Shown: positions 14,506 through 23,523 of the stretch, in pieces
How positions within the stretch are numbered: the first letter of the stretch is position 1
Layout: each line of letters begins with the position of its first letter
DNA from: a bacterium
GTDB taxonomy: Bacteria > SZUA-79 > Acidulodesulfobacterales > Acidulodesulfobacteraceae
NCBI GenBank assembly: GCA_021798875.1
Contig: JAJZBN010000002.1
Coordinates: 1-64,000, forward strand
Direction of reading: 5' to 3'
Length of the DNA: 64,000 nucleotides
The notes under the pieces: model-generated
What the model was told of the DNA's origin: nothing
The model's input: only the letters and a program-made list of their open reading frames with translations
Database searches by the model: none
Made by a program: the position numbers and the translations under genes

Positions 14506-16548
14506 TTAATAAAAATAAACGTTAGAAACCGCGATAAAGTAATTTTTCATATACTGTAAGTACGACCTGATAATTTTTCTATATCTCTTATATTCTTCCT
14601 TAGAAATAGCCGGTTTTTCGGATTCAAATTTATATGAACAAATTAATTCTGCTTTGTTATTTAAAAATTTACATTTAGAATATGCAGAACTTGAATTCCC
14701 CTTTAGTTTTAACTCTTTGGGCATATAATATATATTAGATTTTGCCGGAAGTTTAATTACAATTAAACCCTTATGTTCAAAAGGATAACCTATGATTAAA
14801 TTATACCGCCTTTTCCCTTTTAAAACAAGGCCGAGTAATCCTGAATCGACCGGCAATATGGAATGAAACAGCAATTTGTCTGCATTTTTAGTTCCGTAAT
14901 TCTTATCCTTAATTTTGATTATCAATTTTAAATTTTTATTTATATTTCTTAAATTATTAAAGTTAAAATCTTTAATTTGCGCACCGGGTAAAAAATTATA
15001 TAAAGAATTATAAACTTTAATTTTTTTTTCGTAATGATTTATATTTTTTAGCGAAGATCTTTCATAATTGGAATAAACCCCTTTATACTTGACTGATACC
15101 GTTCCGCTTAGCGTCCCGTTTTTGTTGATTTTTCCTTTGAACAAAAATATTTTTTCGTTTTGGTTCGGTTTTTCTGAAGGAGTTTTAATAAATTTAAATT
15201 TATTTTGGCCTAAAATAGCAATGCCTTTTCTGCCCGACAATTCGAATGGAATACTGAAAGCTTTATAAGAAGATGATTCAGGATACAGATAATAACGGAC
15301 ATAGCGTCCGTTTTCTTTAAAAGTCAAACCAACCAAAACCGAATCAAACTGCTTAGGCGAAATTGTTCTCTTATTAAAATCTGCCGTATTTAAAGATGTG
15401 ATTAATACGGGATAAGCGTTTATTTTTGCCGTTTTCAGCATAGCTATAAGCAGAGCCGCCAAAGATTTGGAATCGCCATATCCGTCGTTAAAAACAACAG
15501 AAGCATCATCCGGCATATAACCGTTTATTCCGTAACCGATTCCTGAATATCTGAAAGTTTTAACAAACTTATCGTATATAGCTGCAGTTTCTTTTCTTTC
15601 TTCTACAATACCGCCGTTATTTTTGCTTTTATATTTTTTAATTGCGGATTTAACGAAGTTTACTATATTTTTATCCGGTTTTTCGGCTTTTTCAAACATT
15701 GCATTTATTTTATTCAAAAGAATCCGCCATGAATTATAAGTCGATATGGATATATATTTTCTTAAACTTTTTTCCGGAGGCATATTGGATTCTTTTTTTA
15801 TAGCGGAAACATGATTTGCTGAAATGCTTAATTCCGTAAATTTTTTATTCTTAAGTAAAACTGTTTTTCTTAATAAATAAGATTTTTTTATATTATGCAG
15901 ATACAAATTAAGCTTAAACCTCGAAGGATAAACGAGCGAAAAATTTATTTTTTTAACGGGAATACCGTACGAAAAATAGTTAGTATAAAAAACTCCGTTT
16001 TTAATAAGCGGTTTAAAATTATTAATTTCATAAGAAAAGTTTATTATAGAGCCGTCTTCTACAGCCGGCATAGAAAGAGTCAGATATTTTATATCCGAGT
16101 AAGCAGGATAATTAACCGCAAAACCTGGAGATACAATATTAATAGCTTGTTTGCCTATAGGAATTTTAAACATTCCGTTAAGCAGAGTATAGGCGTATAA
16201 AAATTTAATTTTTTGATATTTCGTCGAAAAAGGTATAATAACTTCCGAATATTTGTTTATACCTCTTTGGGAAAGTATTTTTAAAGACTCTGCGACATAC
16301 TCCCGTAATTCGTAATTTTTATTAAGTTTTAATACGACGTCTTTTTTTATTATATACGCTCCGTATTTTTTATATGATTTTTCAATATTTTTCCCTTTAA
16401 TTTTTTTAACTGCAACGGACTTCTTATTTAAAGTTTTATAAGCAAACGCAGGATGCGTATTTGTTATATTCAAAAATGCCGTAAACAATACCGTTAAAAA
16501 CATAAAAAACAAAACAGATTTAAATTTCTTATTTTTCATCGATGGCAA
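14506..16548 (-). CDS. DUF3857 / transglutaminase-like exported protein lacking the catalytic Cys
   Basis: This 680-residue protein has an N-terminal hydrophobic signal or anchor (about 10-30), a DUF3857 domain (about 60-260), a transglutaminase-like region (about 290-410), and a β-rich C-terminal domain. DUF3857 proteins normally read G-D-C-K-D at the active site and F-N-H a little later. Here residues 358-362 are G-D-S-K-S, and the expected His region reads F-D-S near 401-403. The nucleophile Cys and the His therefore both appear replaced. The gene is long, intact and free of frameshifts, so a non-catalytic binding or scaffold role is more likely than decay. It precedes rubrerythrin by 40 bases on the same strand. 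Confidence 0.75.
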   Translation of the reverse strand: MPSMKNKKFKSVLFFMFLTVLFTAFLNITNTHPAFAYKTLNKKSVAVKKIKGKNIEKSYKKYGAYIIKKDVVLKLNKNYELREYVAESLKILSQRGINKYSEVIIPFSTKYQKIKFLYAYTLLNGMFKIPIGKQAINIVSPGFAVNYPAYSDIKYLTLSMPAVEDGSIINFSYEINNFKPLIKNGVFYTNYFSYGIPVKKINFSLVYPSRFKLNLYLHNIKKSYLLRKTVLLKNKKFTELSISANHVSAIKKESNMPPEKSLRKYISISTYNSWRILLNKINAMFEKAEKPDKNIVNFVKSAIKKYKSKNNGGIVEERKETAAIYDKFVKTFRYSGIGYGINGYMPDDASVVFNDGYGDSKSLAALLIAMLKTAKINAYPVLITSLNTADFNKRTISPKQFDSVLVGLTFKENGRYVRYYLYPESSSYKAFSIPFELSGRKGIAILGQNKFKFIKTPSEKPNQNEKIFLFKGKINKNGTLSGTVSVKYKGVYSNYERSSLKNINHYEKKIKVYNSLYNFLPGAQIKDFNFNNLRNINKNLKLIIKIKDKNYGTKNADKLLFHSILPVDSGLLGLVLKGKRRYNLIIGYPFEHKGLIVIKLPAKSNIYYMPKELKLKGNSSSAYSKCKFLNNKAELICSYKFESEKPAISKEEYKRYRKIIRSYLQYMKNYFIAVSNVYFY

Positions 16549-16624
16549 TCCTTTTTTAATTTAAAAATTTAATTAGGTTAGTAAGCATATATGCATATAT
16601 AATATATATTGTATAAATATAAAA

Positions 16625-17773
16625 TCAGCCTTTAAAATTACAAATCGCATAAATGCCACATTTATCGCAATCCGTCCCGCTGCCCCCTTTTTTGCATATA
16701 TCCAATATTCCAAGCCTTGTAATTGCGAAATCGTATTTTATAGGGTCGTAATGATCTAATTTCTTAAGATTGTCCGTTATTTCTTCAGCCATTTTAAAAG
16801 ACGGATTTTTTCGTTTGGTTAAACCTATATACTTGCTTATCCTGCCTATATGGGTATCTACAGGCATAATGAGCTGATAAGGCTGAATGCCTTTATTCCA
16901 GATACCGAAATCAAGATTGTCCAAATTTCTGACCATCCACCTTAAATATAAATTTATTCTTTTACACGGGCTGTTATCTTTTGGGGAAGTGAAGAAAAAA
17001 CGAACCATTGAATCTTCGGGAAGATTTTTTGTTCCGTAAATTGAGGAAAAATCGGCAATACGCAAAGCTCTTTCACAAAAACTTTCGATAGCTTTTTTTA
17101 AATTTATATCGGACGGACTATATCCTATAAGAAAAAAATTTTCTATAGAACCGTATTGCCTTATTATTTCACTTAAAATAAGAAACAATGCGGCAATATC
17201 TTTTTCTTTTATAAAACGGTAATAAAAGCCTTTAAATAATTTTAATCCGTCTTTTGCATTATAATTTAAAGTAAACTCGTAAAATTTATGTCCTGTTATA
17301 ACGTCTATTTTATCTAATGTTTTAAGAATCTGCGGAACGCCGCCGAAAGCAAATCCCGCCGCAATAAAACCGGCTATTTCTATATCTTTAACATCATCGA
17401 ATTTATGAACGAATCCAAGAGGGTCGGAATAAAGATATGACTCTTCGAACTTGGAATACAAGTCTTCGAGACATTCTTTCAATTTCAGCATGTTTCCGTC
17501 TTTATTAAACAATTCGACCTTGCTTATAATTCCGTTTTCATATACAAAAGTTTTACCGTCCGAAAGAGACCAGCAGTCGCCCTCCTCTAAAGGAAACGGA
17601 ACATTCATTCCCCTCCCTATAAAAACATCTTCTCCGTTTATTTTTGTATAAAAATTAAAATCGTTATCTTCCCAAATTAAAGACTTGCCCCTGTCTTCTA
17701 TTGCTTCTGCGGATTCGATGCTTTTGCCGCCTGATAAAGGTAATGATTTTTTGGTCTCTTTATGATAACCCAT
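16625..17773 (-). CDS. TIGR02757/DUF2400 family protein with N-terminal extension and Cys motif
   Basis: In this 382-residue protein, residues about 95-380 match the TIGR02757 (DUF2400) family. Marks include S-D-P-L-G-F-V-H-K-F near 117, F-A-F-G-G-V-P-Q-I near 141, M-V-R-F-F-F near 257, and the D-T-H-I-G-R-I-S-K near 308. The C-terminus has C-x8-C-x2-C-x5-C, spacing like the iron-sulfur site of endonuclease III-type HhH glycosylases. A link to DNA repair is suspected for the family, but no activity is known to me. The first 95 residues form an extra, charged β-rich segment not typical of the family. AT-rich dyads at 16575-16610 lie upstream of the next gene. Confidence 0.7.
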   Translation of the reverse strand: MGYHKETKKSLPLSGGKSIESAEAIEDRGKSLIWEDNDFNFYTKINGEDVFIGRGMNVPFPLEEGDCWSLSDGKTFVYENGIISKVELFNKDGNMLKLKECLEDLYSKFEESYLYSDPLGFVHKFDDVKDIEIAGFIAAGFAFGGVPQILKTLDKIDVITGHKFYEFTLNYNAKDGLKLFKGFYYRFIKEKDIAALFLILSEIIRQYGSIENFFLIGYSPSDINLKKAIESFCERALRIADFSSIYGTKNLPEDSMVRFFFTSPKDNSPCKRINLYLRWMVRNLDNLDFGIWNKGIQPYQLIMPVDTHIGRISKYIGLTKRKNPSFKMAEEITDNLKKLDHYDPIKYDFAITRLGILDICKKGGSGTDCDKCGIYAICNFKG

Positions 17774-17928
17774 TATAAATAACCTATTTTATCTTATTTA
17801 ACCTATCTTATTAATTATTTTTTTATTGATATAAATAATTTTTCATTTTTATATTCTTTATTATTTTAAAAATAAAAAATAGAAAAAAATATAACGGCAT
17901 ATCGATAATACATAATGCGATGAAAATA

Positions 17929-19170
17929 CTATGAATCCTGCGTTATTTTATATGCAAAATCCATTCCAAATTTTTCGCATTTAGCCAAATCTTCCTCGAA
18001 CGGGGTCATTTGAATTTTTAAGCCTTCCTGCGCTATAACAAATCTCAAACTTTTCAAAATATCTTGTATCATCTGTACCGCTTCGCCGCTCCATCCGTAG
18101 CATCCGAATACTGCAGCTCTTTTATTTTTAACGTTAAGCATAACTAAGGAAGATATCATATCGAATATAGGTTTTGGGGGTTTAGCGTTAAGCGTAGGCG
18201 AGCCGACTATTACCGCATCAGCTTTTTCAATTTCATCGACTACGTAATCGGCATCGCGGTCAACTAAATTTATTAATGCGACTTCCGTAAGTCCGTCTAT
18301 TGCCGCACCTTTAGCGATGTGTTTTGCCATTTCTTCGGTGTTACCGTAAGCAGAAGTATAAACTATTACAATCTTCTTTAGAGTAGAATCTACATTAGTA
18401 GGCTTGCTAGCTTCGAGATACCAGTCTATATATTTTTTTAAATTTTCCCTCAATACAGGACCGTGCGACGGCGCAATAACGTCTAAATCTAAATTCTTAA
18501 TTTTCTCTATCGCGCTCAAAGAATAATTTTTGAACGGCCTCATTATATGGGTAAAATAAAATTTAAAATCCTCGAAAGCCATTTCTTTGTCCGTAATTAA
18601 ATCGTTAAAAATATTGGCGTCGCAATAATGAGCTCCAAAAAAATCGCATGGGAAAAGTATTTTATCTTCTTTTAGATATGTAAACATAGTATCCGGCCAG
18701 TGCAGAAACGGAGCGCTTATAAACTGCAGGGTTTTGCCTCCTAAATCTAAAAAATCGCCGTCGCCTACCGTAATATTATTATAATCTTTTTTTATAATAT
18801 GCTGTACGAAATGGTGGGCGTTTTTTGAATAAACCAGCGTAGCGTCTTTAGCGATTTCTTTAATTATATGAAGAGCGCCCGAATGGTCTGGTTCTGTATG
18901 ATTAATAATGATATAATCTATTTTAGAAATATCGGTAACCGAGTTCAGCTTATTTATAAGCTGGTCTTTAGTATTCAGTTTGACGGTATCTATAAGTGCA
19001 GATTTTTCGCTTCCCTGAATAAAATAAGAATTATAGCTTGTTCCGTTAGCGGTAGGTACTACAATGTCGAATACCCTAAGATCCGGATCGAATGCTCCGG
19101 TATAATATACTCCGTCCTTAATTTTTACCGCTTTTTGAGATAAAATATTTTTGTTAGCATTATTATCCAT
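17929..19170 (-). CDS. Flavodiiron protein (A-type oxygen/NO reductase)
   Basis: This 413-residue protein has an N-terminal metallo-β-lactamase-like diiron domain with H-x-E-x-D-H (N-H-T-E-P-D-H near 90), the His of L-H-W-P-D near 157, the Asp of P-C-D-F-F-G-A-H near 175, and the His of P-S-H-G-P. A flavodoxin-like FMN domain follows from Y-T-S-A-Y-G-N-T-E-E near 272. This is the plain two-domain class that reduces O2 to water or NO to N2O using rubredoxin. The ATG follows a GGGAGG site. With rubrerythrin it implies exposure to oxygen or nitric oxide in an otherwise anaerobic lifestyle. Confidence 0.93.
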   Translation of the reverse strand: MDNNANKNILSQKAVKIKDGVYYTGAFDPDLRVFDIVVPTANGTSYNSYFIQGSEKSALIDTVKLNTKDQLINKLNSVTDISKIDYIIINHTEPDHSGALHIIKEIAKDATLVYSKNAHHFVQHIIKKDYNNITVGDGDFLDLGGKTLQFISAPFLHWPDTMFTYLKEDKILFPCDFFGAHYCDANIFNDLITDKEMAFEDFKFYFTHIMRPFKNYSLSAIEKIKNLDLDVIAPSHGPVLRENLKKYIDWYLEASKPTNVDSTLKKIVIVYTSAYGNTEEMAKHIAKGAAIDGLTEVALINLVDRDADYVVDEIEKADAVIVGSPTLNAKPPKPIFDMISSLVMLNVKNKRAAVFGCYGWSGEAVQMIQDILKSLRFVIAQEGLKIQMTPFEEDLAKCEKFGMDFAYKITQDS

Positions 19171-19360
19171 AGATTTTAACCTCCCATTTAAATGTTAACG
19201 GATTTATAAAGGCCATAAGTTTATGAGGTCTATATAAATTCAATTTAATGTTTACAAATTACGTTTTAAATATTATATCATATATAATAATAAATTTTAA
19301 GGATAAGCATCGGGCACAAATTTAACCATAAATAAATGATGTATTATAGAGCGCATAATA

Positions 19361-20590
19361 ATGAGGGAATTGAGCTTATATATTCATGTACCGTTCTGCA
19401 AGAGCAAATGCGATTACTGTAATTTTTATTCAATACCTTTAACTAAATTAAAAAAAACATACGGCTTAAACTTCGCCGAACTTTATCGTGAATTTTTAAT
19501 AAAAGAAATAAGACTTAACGTAAAAAAATATCATTTGGAAAATGCCCGCATAAAAAGCATATATTTCGGCGGGGGCACTCCTTCCGCTTTGCCATCCGTT
19601 TTTTTTAGCGGTTTAATGGAATTTATAGAAAAAAACTTTCAAATTGCTGCCGATGCGGAAATAACGACGGAAGTAAATCCGGAAAGCTGCGATTTAGAAA
19701 AATTATATGGATTAAAGGCGCTCGGATTTAACAGGCTTTCTATCGGAGTGCAGAGTTTCGACGACGGCGTATTAAAAACCGCCGGAAGAATACATAATAA
19801 AAACGATATATACAGCGCCGTTAACAACGCTAAAAAAGCTGAATTCGGCAATATATCGCTCGATTTAATAATAGGGTTGCCCGGACAGACGAAAAATATA
19901 TTTTTAGACGATATTAATCATATTCTTGGCATTGCCCCCGAACATATCTCCGCCTATATGTTGTCTATTGAGCAAGGAAGCTTATTTTATAAAATTTATA
20001 ACGATAAAAACTGTATTCCCGCTCATAAATCGCCAGAATTTATAAGCGAAGAAAAAATTGCGGATTATTATATAATATTATGCGAAATATTAAGCGGACA
20101 ATTTTACGAACATTATGAAATATCCAACTTTGCTAAAAAAGGATATGAAAGCAGGCATAACATAAACTACTGGAACAGGGGAGAATATTTGGGATTAGGG
20201 CCTTCGGCTTCATCTTTTTTAAAACTGGAAGACGGAAAAGAAGTCCGAAAAACGAATGTTCCGGATTTAGAAAAATATATTAGGAATATTTCAAGAGATA
20301 ATTGCGAAGACGAAAGCAGTCTGATTAAAAAGCGGAATAGCGGGCAAAATAAAAACGAAGTAGATTTTGCAGAAATCCTCACGGAAAACGATAAAATAAA
20401 CGAGGAAATATTTCTGTCGCTAAGAACGTCGCATGGAATTAACGAAAAAAGACTTAGGGAATTAGCCGGAAATGAAATTATAGATAGATTCATAAAAGAA
20501 GGACTAATGCAAAATTTTAAAGGCAATATTTCGCTTACTATAAAAGGTATGCTTTTATCTTCGGAAATATTCGCACGCATTATGGTTTAG
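19361..20590 (+). CDS. hemW: HemW-type radical SAM protein (haem chaperone family)
   Basis: This 409-residue protein has a radical SAM C-x3-C-x2-C motif in V-P-F-C-K-S-K-C-D-Y-C-N-F near residues 8-20, F-G-G-G-T-P-S near 68, and the HemN/HemW blocks N-P-E-S-C, R-L-S-I-G-V-Q-S-F and L-G-P-S-A-S-S-F. The C-terminal HemN domain ends the protein. Start and length fit HemW rather than oxygen-independent coproporphyrinogen oxidase HemN, which has a longer N-terminus with an additional Cys. HemW delivers haem to respiratory proteins. The gene is divergent from the flavodiiron gene, and the 190-base gap contains AT-rich DNA without a clear promoter. Confidence 0.82.
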   Translation: MRELSLYIHVPFCKSKCDYCNFYSIPLTKLKKTYGLNFAELYREFLIKEIRLNVKKYHLENARIKSIYFGGGTPSALPSVFFSGLMEFIEKNFQIAADAEITTEVNPESCDLEKLYGLKALGFNRLSIGVQSFDDGVLKTAGRIHNKNDIYSAVNNAKKAEFGNISLDLIIGLPGQTKNIFLDDINHILGIAPEHISAYMLSIEQGSLFYKIYNDKNCIPAHKSPEFISEEKIADYYIILCEILSGQFYEHYEISNFAKKGYESRHNINYWNRGEYLGLGPSASSFLKLEDGKEVRKTNVPDLEKYIRNISRDNCEDESSLIKKRNSGQNKNEVDFAEILTENDKINEEIFLSLRTSHGINEKRLRELAGNEIIDRFIKEGLMQNFKGNISLTIKGMLLSSEIFARIMV

Positions 20591-20691
20591 CAAAACCGGC
20601 ACGTTTGATTAATTCATAATAATTAGTTAAGATAAATTAAAAAGATTGCCGTCTTGCGCATGCAAACCATACCGATGCCGCAAGTTTTATA

Positions 20692-20720
20692 TTGCAATAA
20701 TAGGAATCAATATTTATAAT
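20692..20720 (+). promoter_or_regulatory. Promoter of the tRNA-Ser gene
   Basis: TTGCAA (20692-20697) and TATAAT (20715-20720) stand 17 bases apart, ending 19 bases before the first base of the mature tRNA. The arrangement is near consensus and fits a short 5' leader for RNase P processing. Confidence 0.6.
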
Positions 20721-20739
20721 ATAATAATAAACTCTATAA

Positions 20740-21002
<263 letters not shown>

Positions 21003-21015
21003 AAAAGTCATAGGA

Positions 21016-21948
21016 TTAGCTTATATCTTTTCTTGAAAATATCAAAGAGGATATTATAAACAGCAGAACGGTATAAGAAATTCCGTATATAAGGCGGTAA
21101 AATATTATGCCTGAGGAAATATCCAGTTTATACGCAGCTTCGGAACTTATATTGAATATGGAAAAATTAGGCAGGACGGTATAAATAAAGTGGACTGTGG
21201 AAGTCAATATATGATTAGCCTGATGCACTATTACTACTTTGCCTTTAATAATCTTTTTTACCGGTTTGACTAAGTCGTTCATGCGGCTCGAAACGTTGCC
21301 TATAAAAAAAACAAGAATCGCAAAAATAGATGCCAAAGCTTTTGAAGTTACTAAAGAAAACAGAAGAGCGGCGGCGGAAATAAATATAGACTCGATTATT
21401 ATAAACAACCCCTGAATTATTAGCGGCTGAGGCAGCATATAAAAGGTAAACGGATGACTGGATCTGGAATAAGCTGCGGAACCTTTTTGCAAATTAACGT
21501 TGTTATGAACAGACTTTACCCCTGAAACAACGGTTCCGGCATTAGGTACTACAGGCACTATAAATTTATGCATAATCAGCAGCACAAAATAAAAAATAAA
21601 CATCATTATAACCGTAGAAAAAATTATCGCAGCGGCAAGTCCAAGAAAACGTCCGGTTAAATATTCCGTTCTTTTAACCGGTCTTGTAATACTTAGAAAA
21701 ATACTTTTCTTTTCGATGTCATCGTAAACCACTGAAGATCCGATAAAAATTCCTATAAAAATATTGAAAATAGATATAGCAAATATAGAAAAATCCACCA
21801 TAATTCTTCCCTGATTGATGAAACTGGTCTGCGAAACGAAATAACTGCCAGATATAAGTATCAGGGCAAAGATTAAAAAAGAATAAAAAATTTTTGAATT
21901 TTTTATTTCTTTAAAAGAATACATTATTCCGTATAAAATATTTTTCAT
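21016..21948 (-). CDS. ABC-2 type transporter permease
   Basis: This 310-residue protein has about six hydrophobic segments. The first is at 20-45, followed by a cytoplasmic V-V-Y-D-D-I-E-K-K-S-I-F-L-S-I-T-R-P-V-K-R stretch near 73-93 that is typical of ABC-2 permeases of the NosY/GldF-like kind. A roughly 45-residue hydrophilic external loop lies near 130-175. It is 19 bases behind its ATPase gene and is the last gene of a four-gene unit with a glycosyltransferase. The substrate is unknown. Confidence 0.8.
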   Translation of the reverse strand: MKNILYGIMYSFKEIKNSKIFYSFLIFALILISGSYFVSQTSFINQGRIMVDFSIFAISIFNIFIGIFIGSSVVYDDIEKKSIFLSITRPVKRTEYLTGRFLGLAAAIIFSTVIMMFIFYFVLLIMHKFIVPVVPNAGTVVSGVKSVHNNVNLQKGSAAYSRSSHPFTFYMLPQPLIIQGLFIIIESIFISAAALLFSLVTSKALASIFAILVFFIGNVSSRMNDLVKPVKKIIKGKVVIVHQANHILTSTVHFIYTVLPNFSIFNISSEAAYKLDISSGIIFYRLIYGISYTVLLFIISSLIFSRKDIS

Positions 21949-21967
21949 TAATTACCCCGCTAATTTG

Positions 21968-22747
21968 CTAATTTTTCCTGTTTTTAAGCATTAAATCGTA
22001 AAGATAAACCTCTAACGGCGTGTTATATTCTCCGCTCAAACGGTCCTCTTTTTTTTCTTCGGCATATTCAGCCGCTTCTTTTTCTATATTTTCTAGGTTT
22101 TCGTTTTTTATTAATCTGCCGTTTACTAAAACCGCTATTCTGTCGCAAAGCTCTTTGCTGTCGGCAAGCACGTGAGACGAAAAAAATATAGTTTTCTTTC
22201 TTTCTTTAAGTTTAAATATTATATCTTTAAACTCTTTGCGCCCTATTGGGTCGAGTCCGGACAGCGGTTCGTCGAATATTAAAATTTCCGGATCACCTAT
22301 AATAGAAACCGCCAATGCCAGTCTTTGAGTCATCCCCTTGGAATATTTATGAGCATGGATATTTTTAGCATAGAAAATGCCGGCTAATTTTAAAGCATCG
22401 TAAATTTCGTCCTTATTTATTTTTTTATTCAAAAGTTTTGAATAGTAATTAATAATTTCTATGCCTTTTAGTCCGCGCGGAAAGCTTGGGTTTTCGGGGA
22501 GATAACCTAAGTTAAGCCTTGCCCTGTAATCGGACGCGTCGTATCCGTTAATCTTTATACTTCCGCCCGATGCCTTAATAAGCCCTACTATCATTTTAAT
22601 GGTCGTAGATTTGCCTGCGCCGTTAGGACCGAAAAAACCTGTGACTTTTCCTCCGTCTATGTCTAAAGAAAGGTTTTCGACCGCATTTTTCCGCGTCCCG
22701 AAAAAACCTACCCTGAAATATTTCGTAACGTTTTTTATTTCAATCAT
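21968..22747 (-). CDS. ABC transporter ATP-binding protein
   Basis: This 259-residue ATPase has Walker A G-P-N-G-A-G-K-S-T near 40-48, a Q-loop at Y-L-P-E-N-P, the signature Y-S-K-G-M-T-Q-R near 138 (a variant of L-S-G-G-Q), Walker B I-L-I-F-D-E-P near 158-164, and the switch His in F-S-S-H-V near 192. It pairs with the permease immediately downstream. Three bases separate it from the TPR gene, so translation is probably coupled. Confidence 0.9.
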   Translation of the reverse strand: MIEIKNVTKYFRVGFFGTRKNAVENLSLDIDGGKVTGFFGPNGAGKSTTIKMIVGLIKASGGSIKINGYDASDYRARLNLGYLPENPSFPRGLKGIEIINYYSKLLNKKINKDEIYDALKLAGIFYAKNIHAHKYSKGMTQRLALAVSIIGDPEILIFDEPLSGLDPIGRKEFKDIIFKLKERKKTIFFSSHVLADSKELCDRIAVLVNGRLIKNENLENIEKEAAEYAEEKKEDRLSGEYNTPLEVYLYDLMLKNRKN

Positions 22748-22750
22748 AAT

Positions 22751-23506
22751 TCACCCTCTTTTTTGAGGCATAAAAAGTTTTAAAGAATATGGAATTTTAT
22801 ATTTTTTATGTTCCTTTTTAAGCGCTATCTCTTTTTTAACGGCATCTATCCTATATTGTATTATCTGCTTAATGTAAGGATTTTTGTTGTTTTTATGCAT
22901 GGTTTCAAGAAAACTTAACGTTTTTATAAGGCTTCCGGATTTATTAAGTAGTTTAATATATAAAAATTCTAAATATTTCGGACTGCCTTTCATATCGACG
23001 GCATATTTTAGATAATAAGCAGCTTTTTTATAATTCCCCATATTGTAAAAATAGTTAAAAGATATAAGGAACGGTATATTCCAATTTCCTTTTAAATGAG
23101 CCATGCCGAGCTTTAAAAGTTTTATGGCTCTTTCAGGTTTGCCCGCCAGTCCAAGAAGCGTGCCTCCCGCCTGATAAGCGTAATTAAAATTCGGATTTAA
23201 AGAAACCGTTATGAACGAAATTTTATACATATACGGGTAGTGCGCCTTTGCCAGCCTGAAGGATGAAGCCTCCTGAACGAAAAGCGTCCAGAAATAATCC
23301 GAAGTCAACGTATTAAAATTAAAATCTACAAACTTTAAAAATTCTGGTTTTACTGACGAATATTTTAAAAACGAAACTAATTTTAATTTTAAACGGCTCT
23401 TTGATAAAACCACTATATTAAAAGAAAATAAAATAGAATAGGCTAAAAACAGTATAATTAAAAAAATTGCTAAAATTTTAAAAAATTTATAGCTACTTAT
23501 ACTCAT
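22751..23506 (-). CDS. Membrane-anchored TPR-like protein, unknown
   Basis: This 251-residue protein has one N-terminal membrane helix (about 9-33) and a basic, mostly helical remainder. The middle (about 95-185) has loose tetratricopeptide spacing, with N-P-N-F-N-Y-A-Y-Q-A-G-G-T-L-L-G, P-E-R-A-I-K-L-L and Y-K-K-A-A-Y-Y-L-K-Y-A. I do not recognise a family. Its place between a glycosyltransferase (17 bases) and an ABC ATPase (3 bases) suggests an accessory part of an envelope-glycan or export system. Confidence 0.65.
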   Translation of the reverse strand: MSISSYKFFKILAIFLIILFLAYSILFSFNIVVLSKSRLKLKLVSFLKYSSVKPEFLKFVDFNFNTLTSDYFWTLFVQEASSFRLAKAHYPYMYKISFITVSLNPNFNYAYQAGGTLLGLAGKPERAIKLLKLGMAHLKGNWNIPFLISFNYFYNMGNYKKAAYYLKYAVDMKGSPKYLEFLYIKLLNKSGSLIKTLSFLETMHKNNKNPYIKQIIQYRIDAVKKEIALKKEHKKYKIPYSLKLFMPQKRG

Positions 23507-23523
23507 TTTTGATATTTTATATA

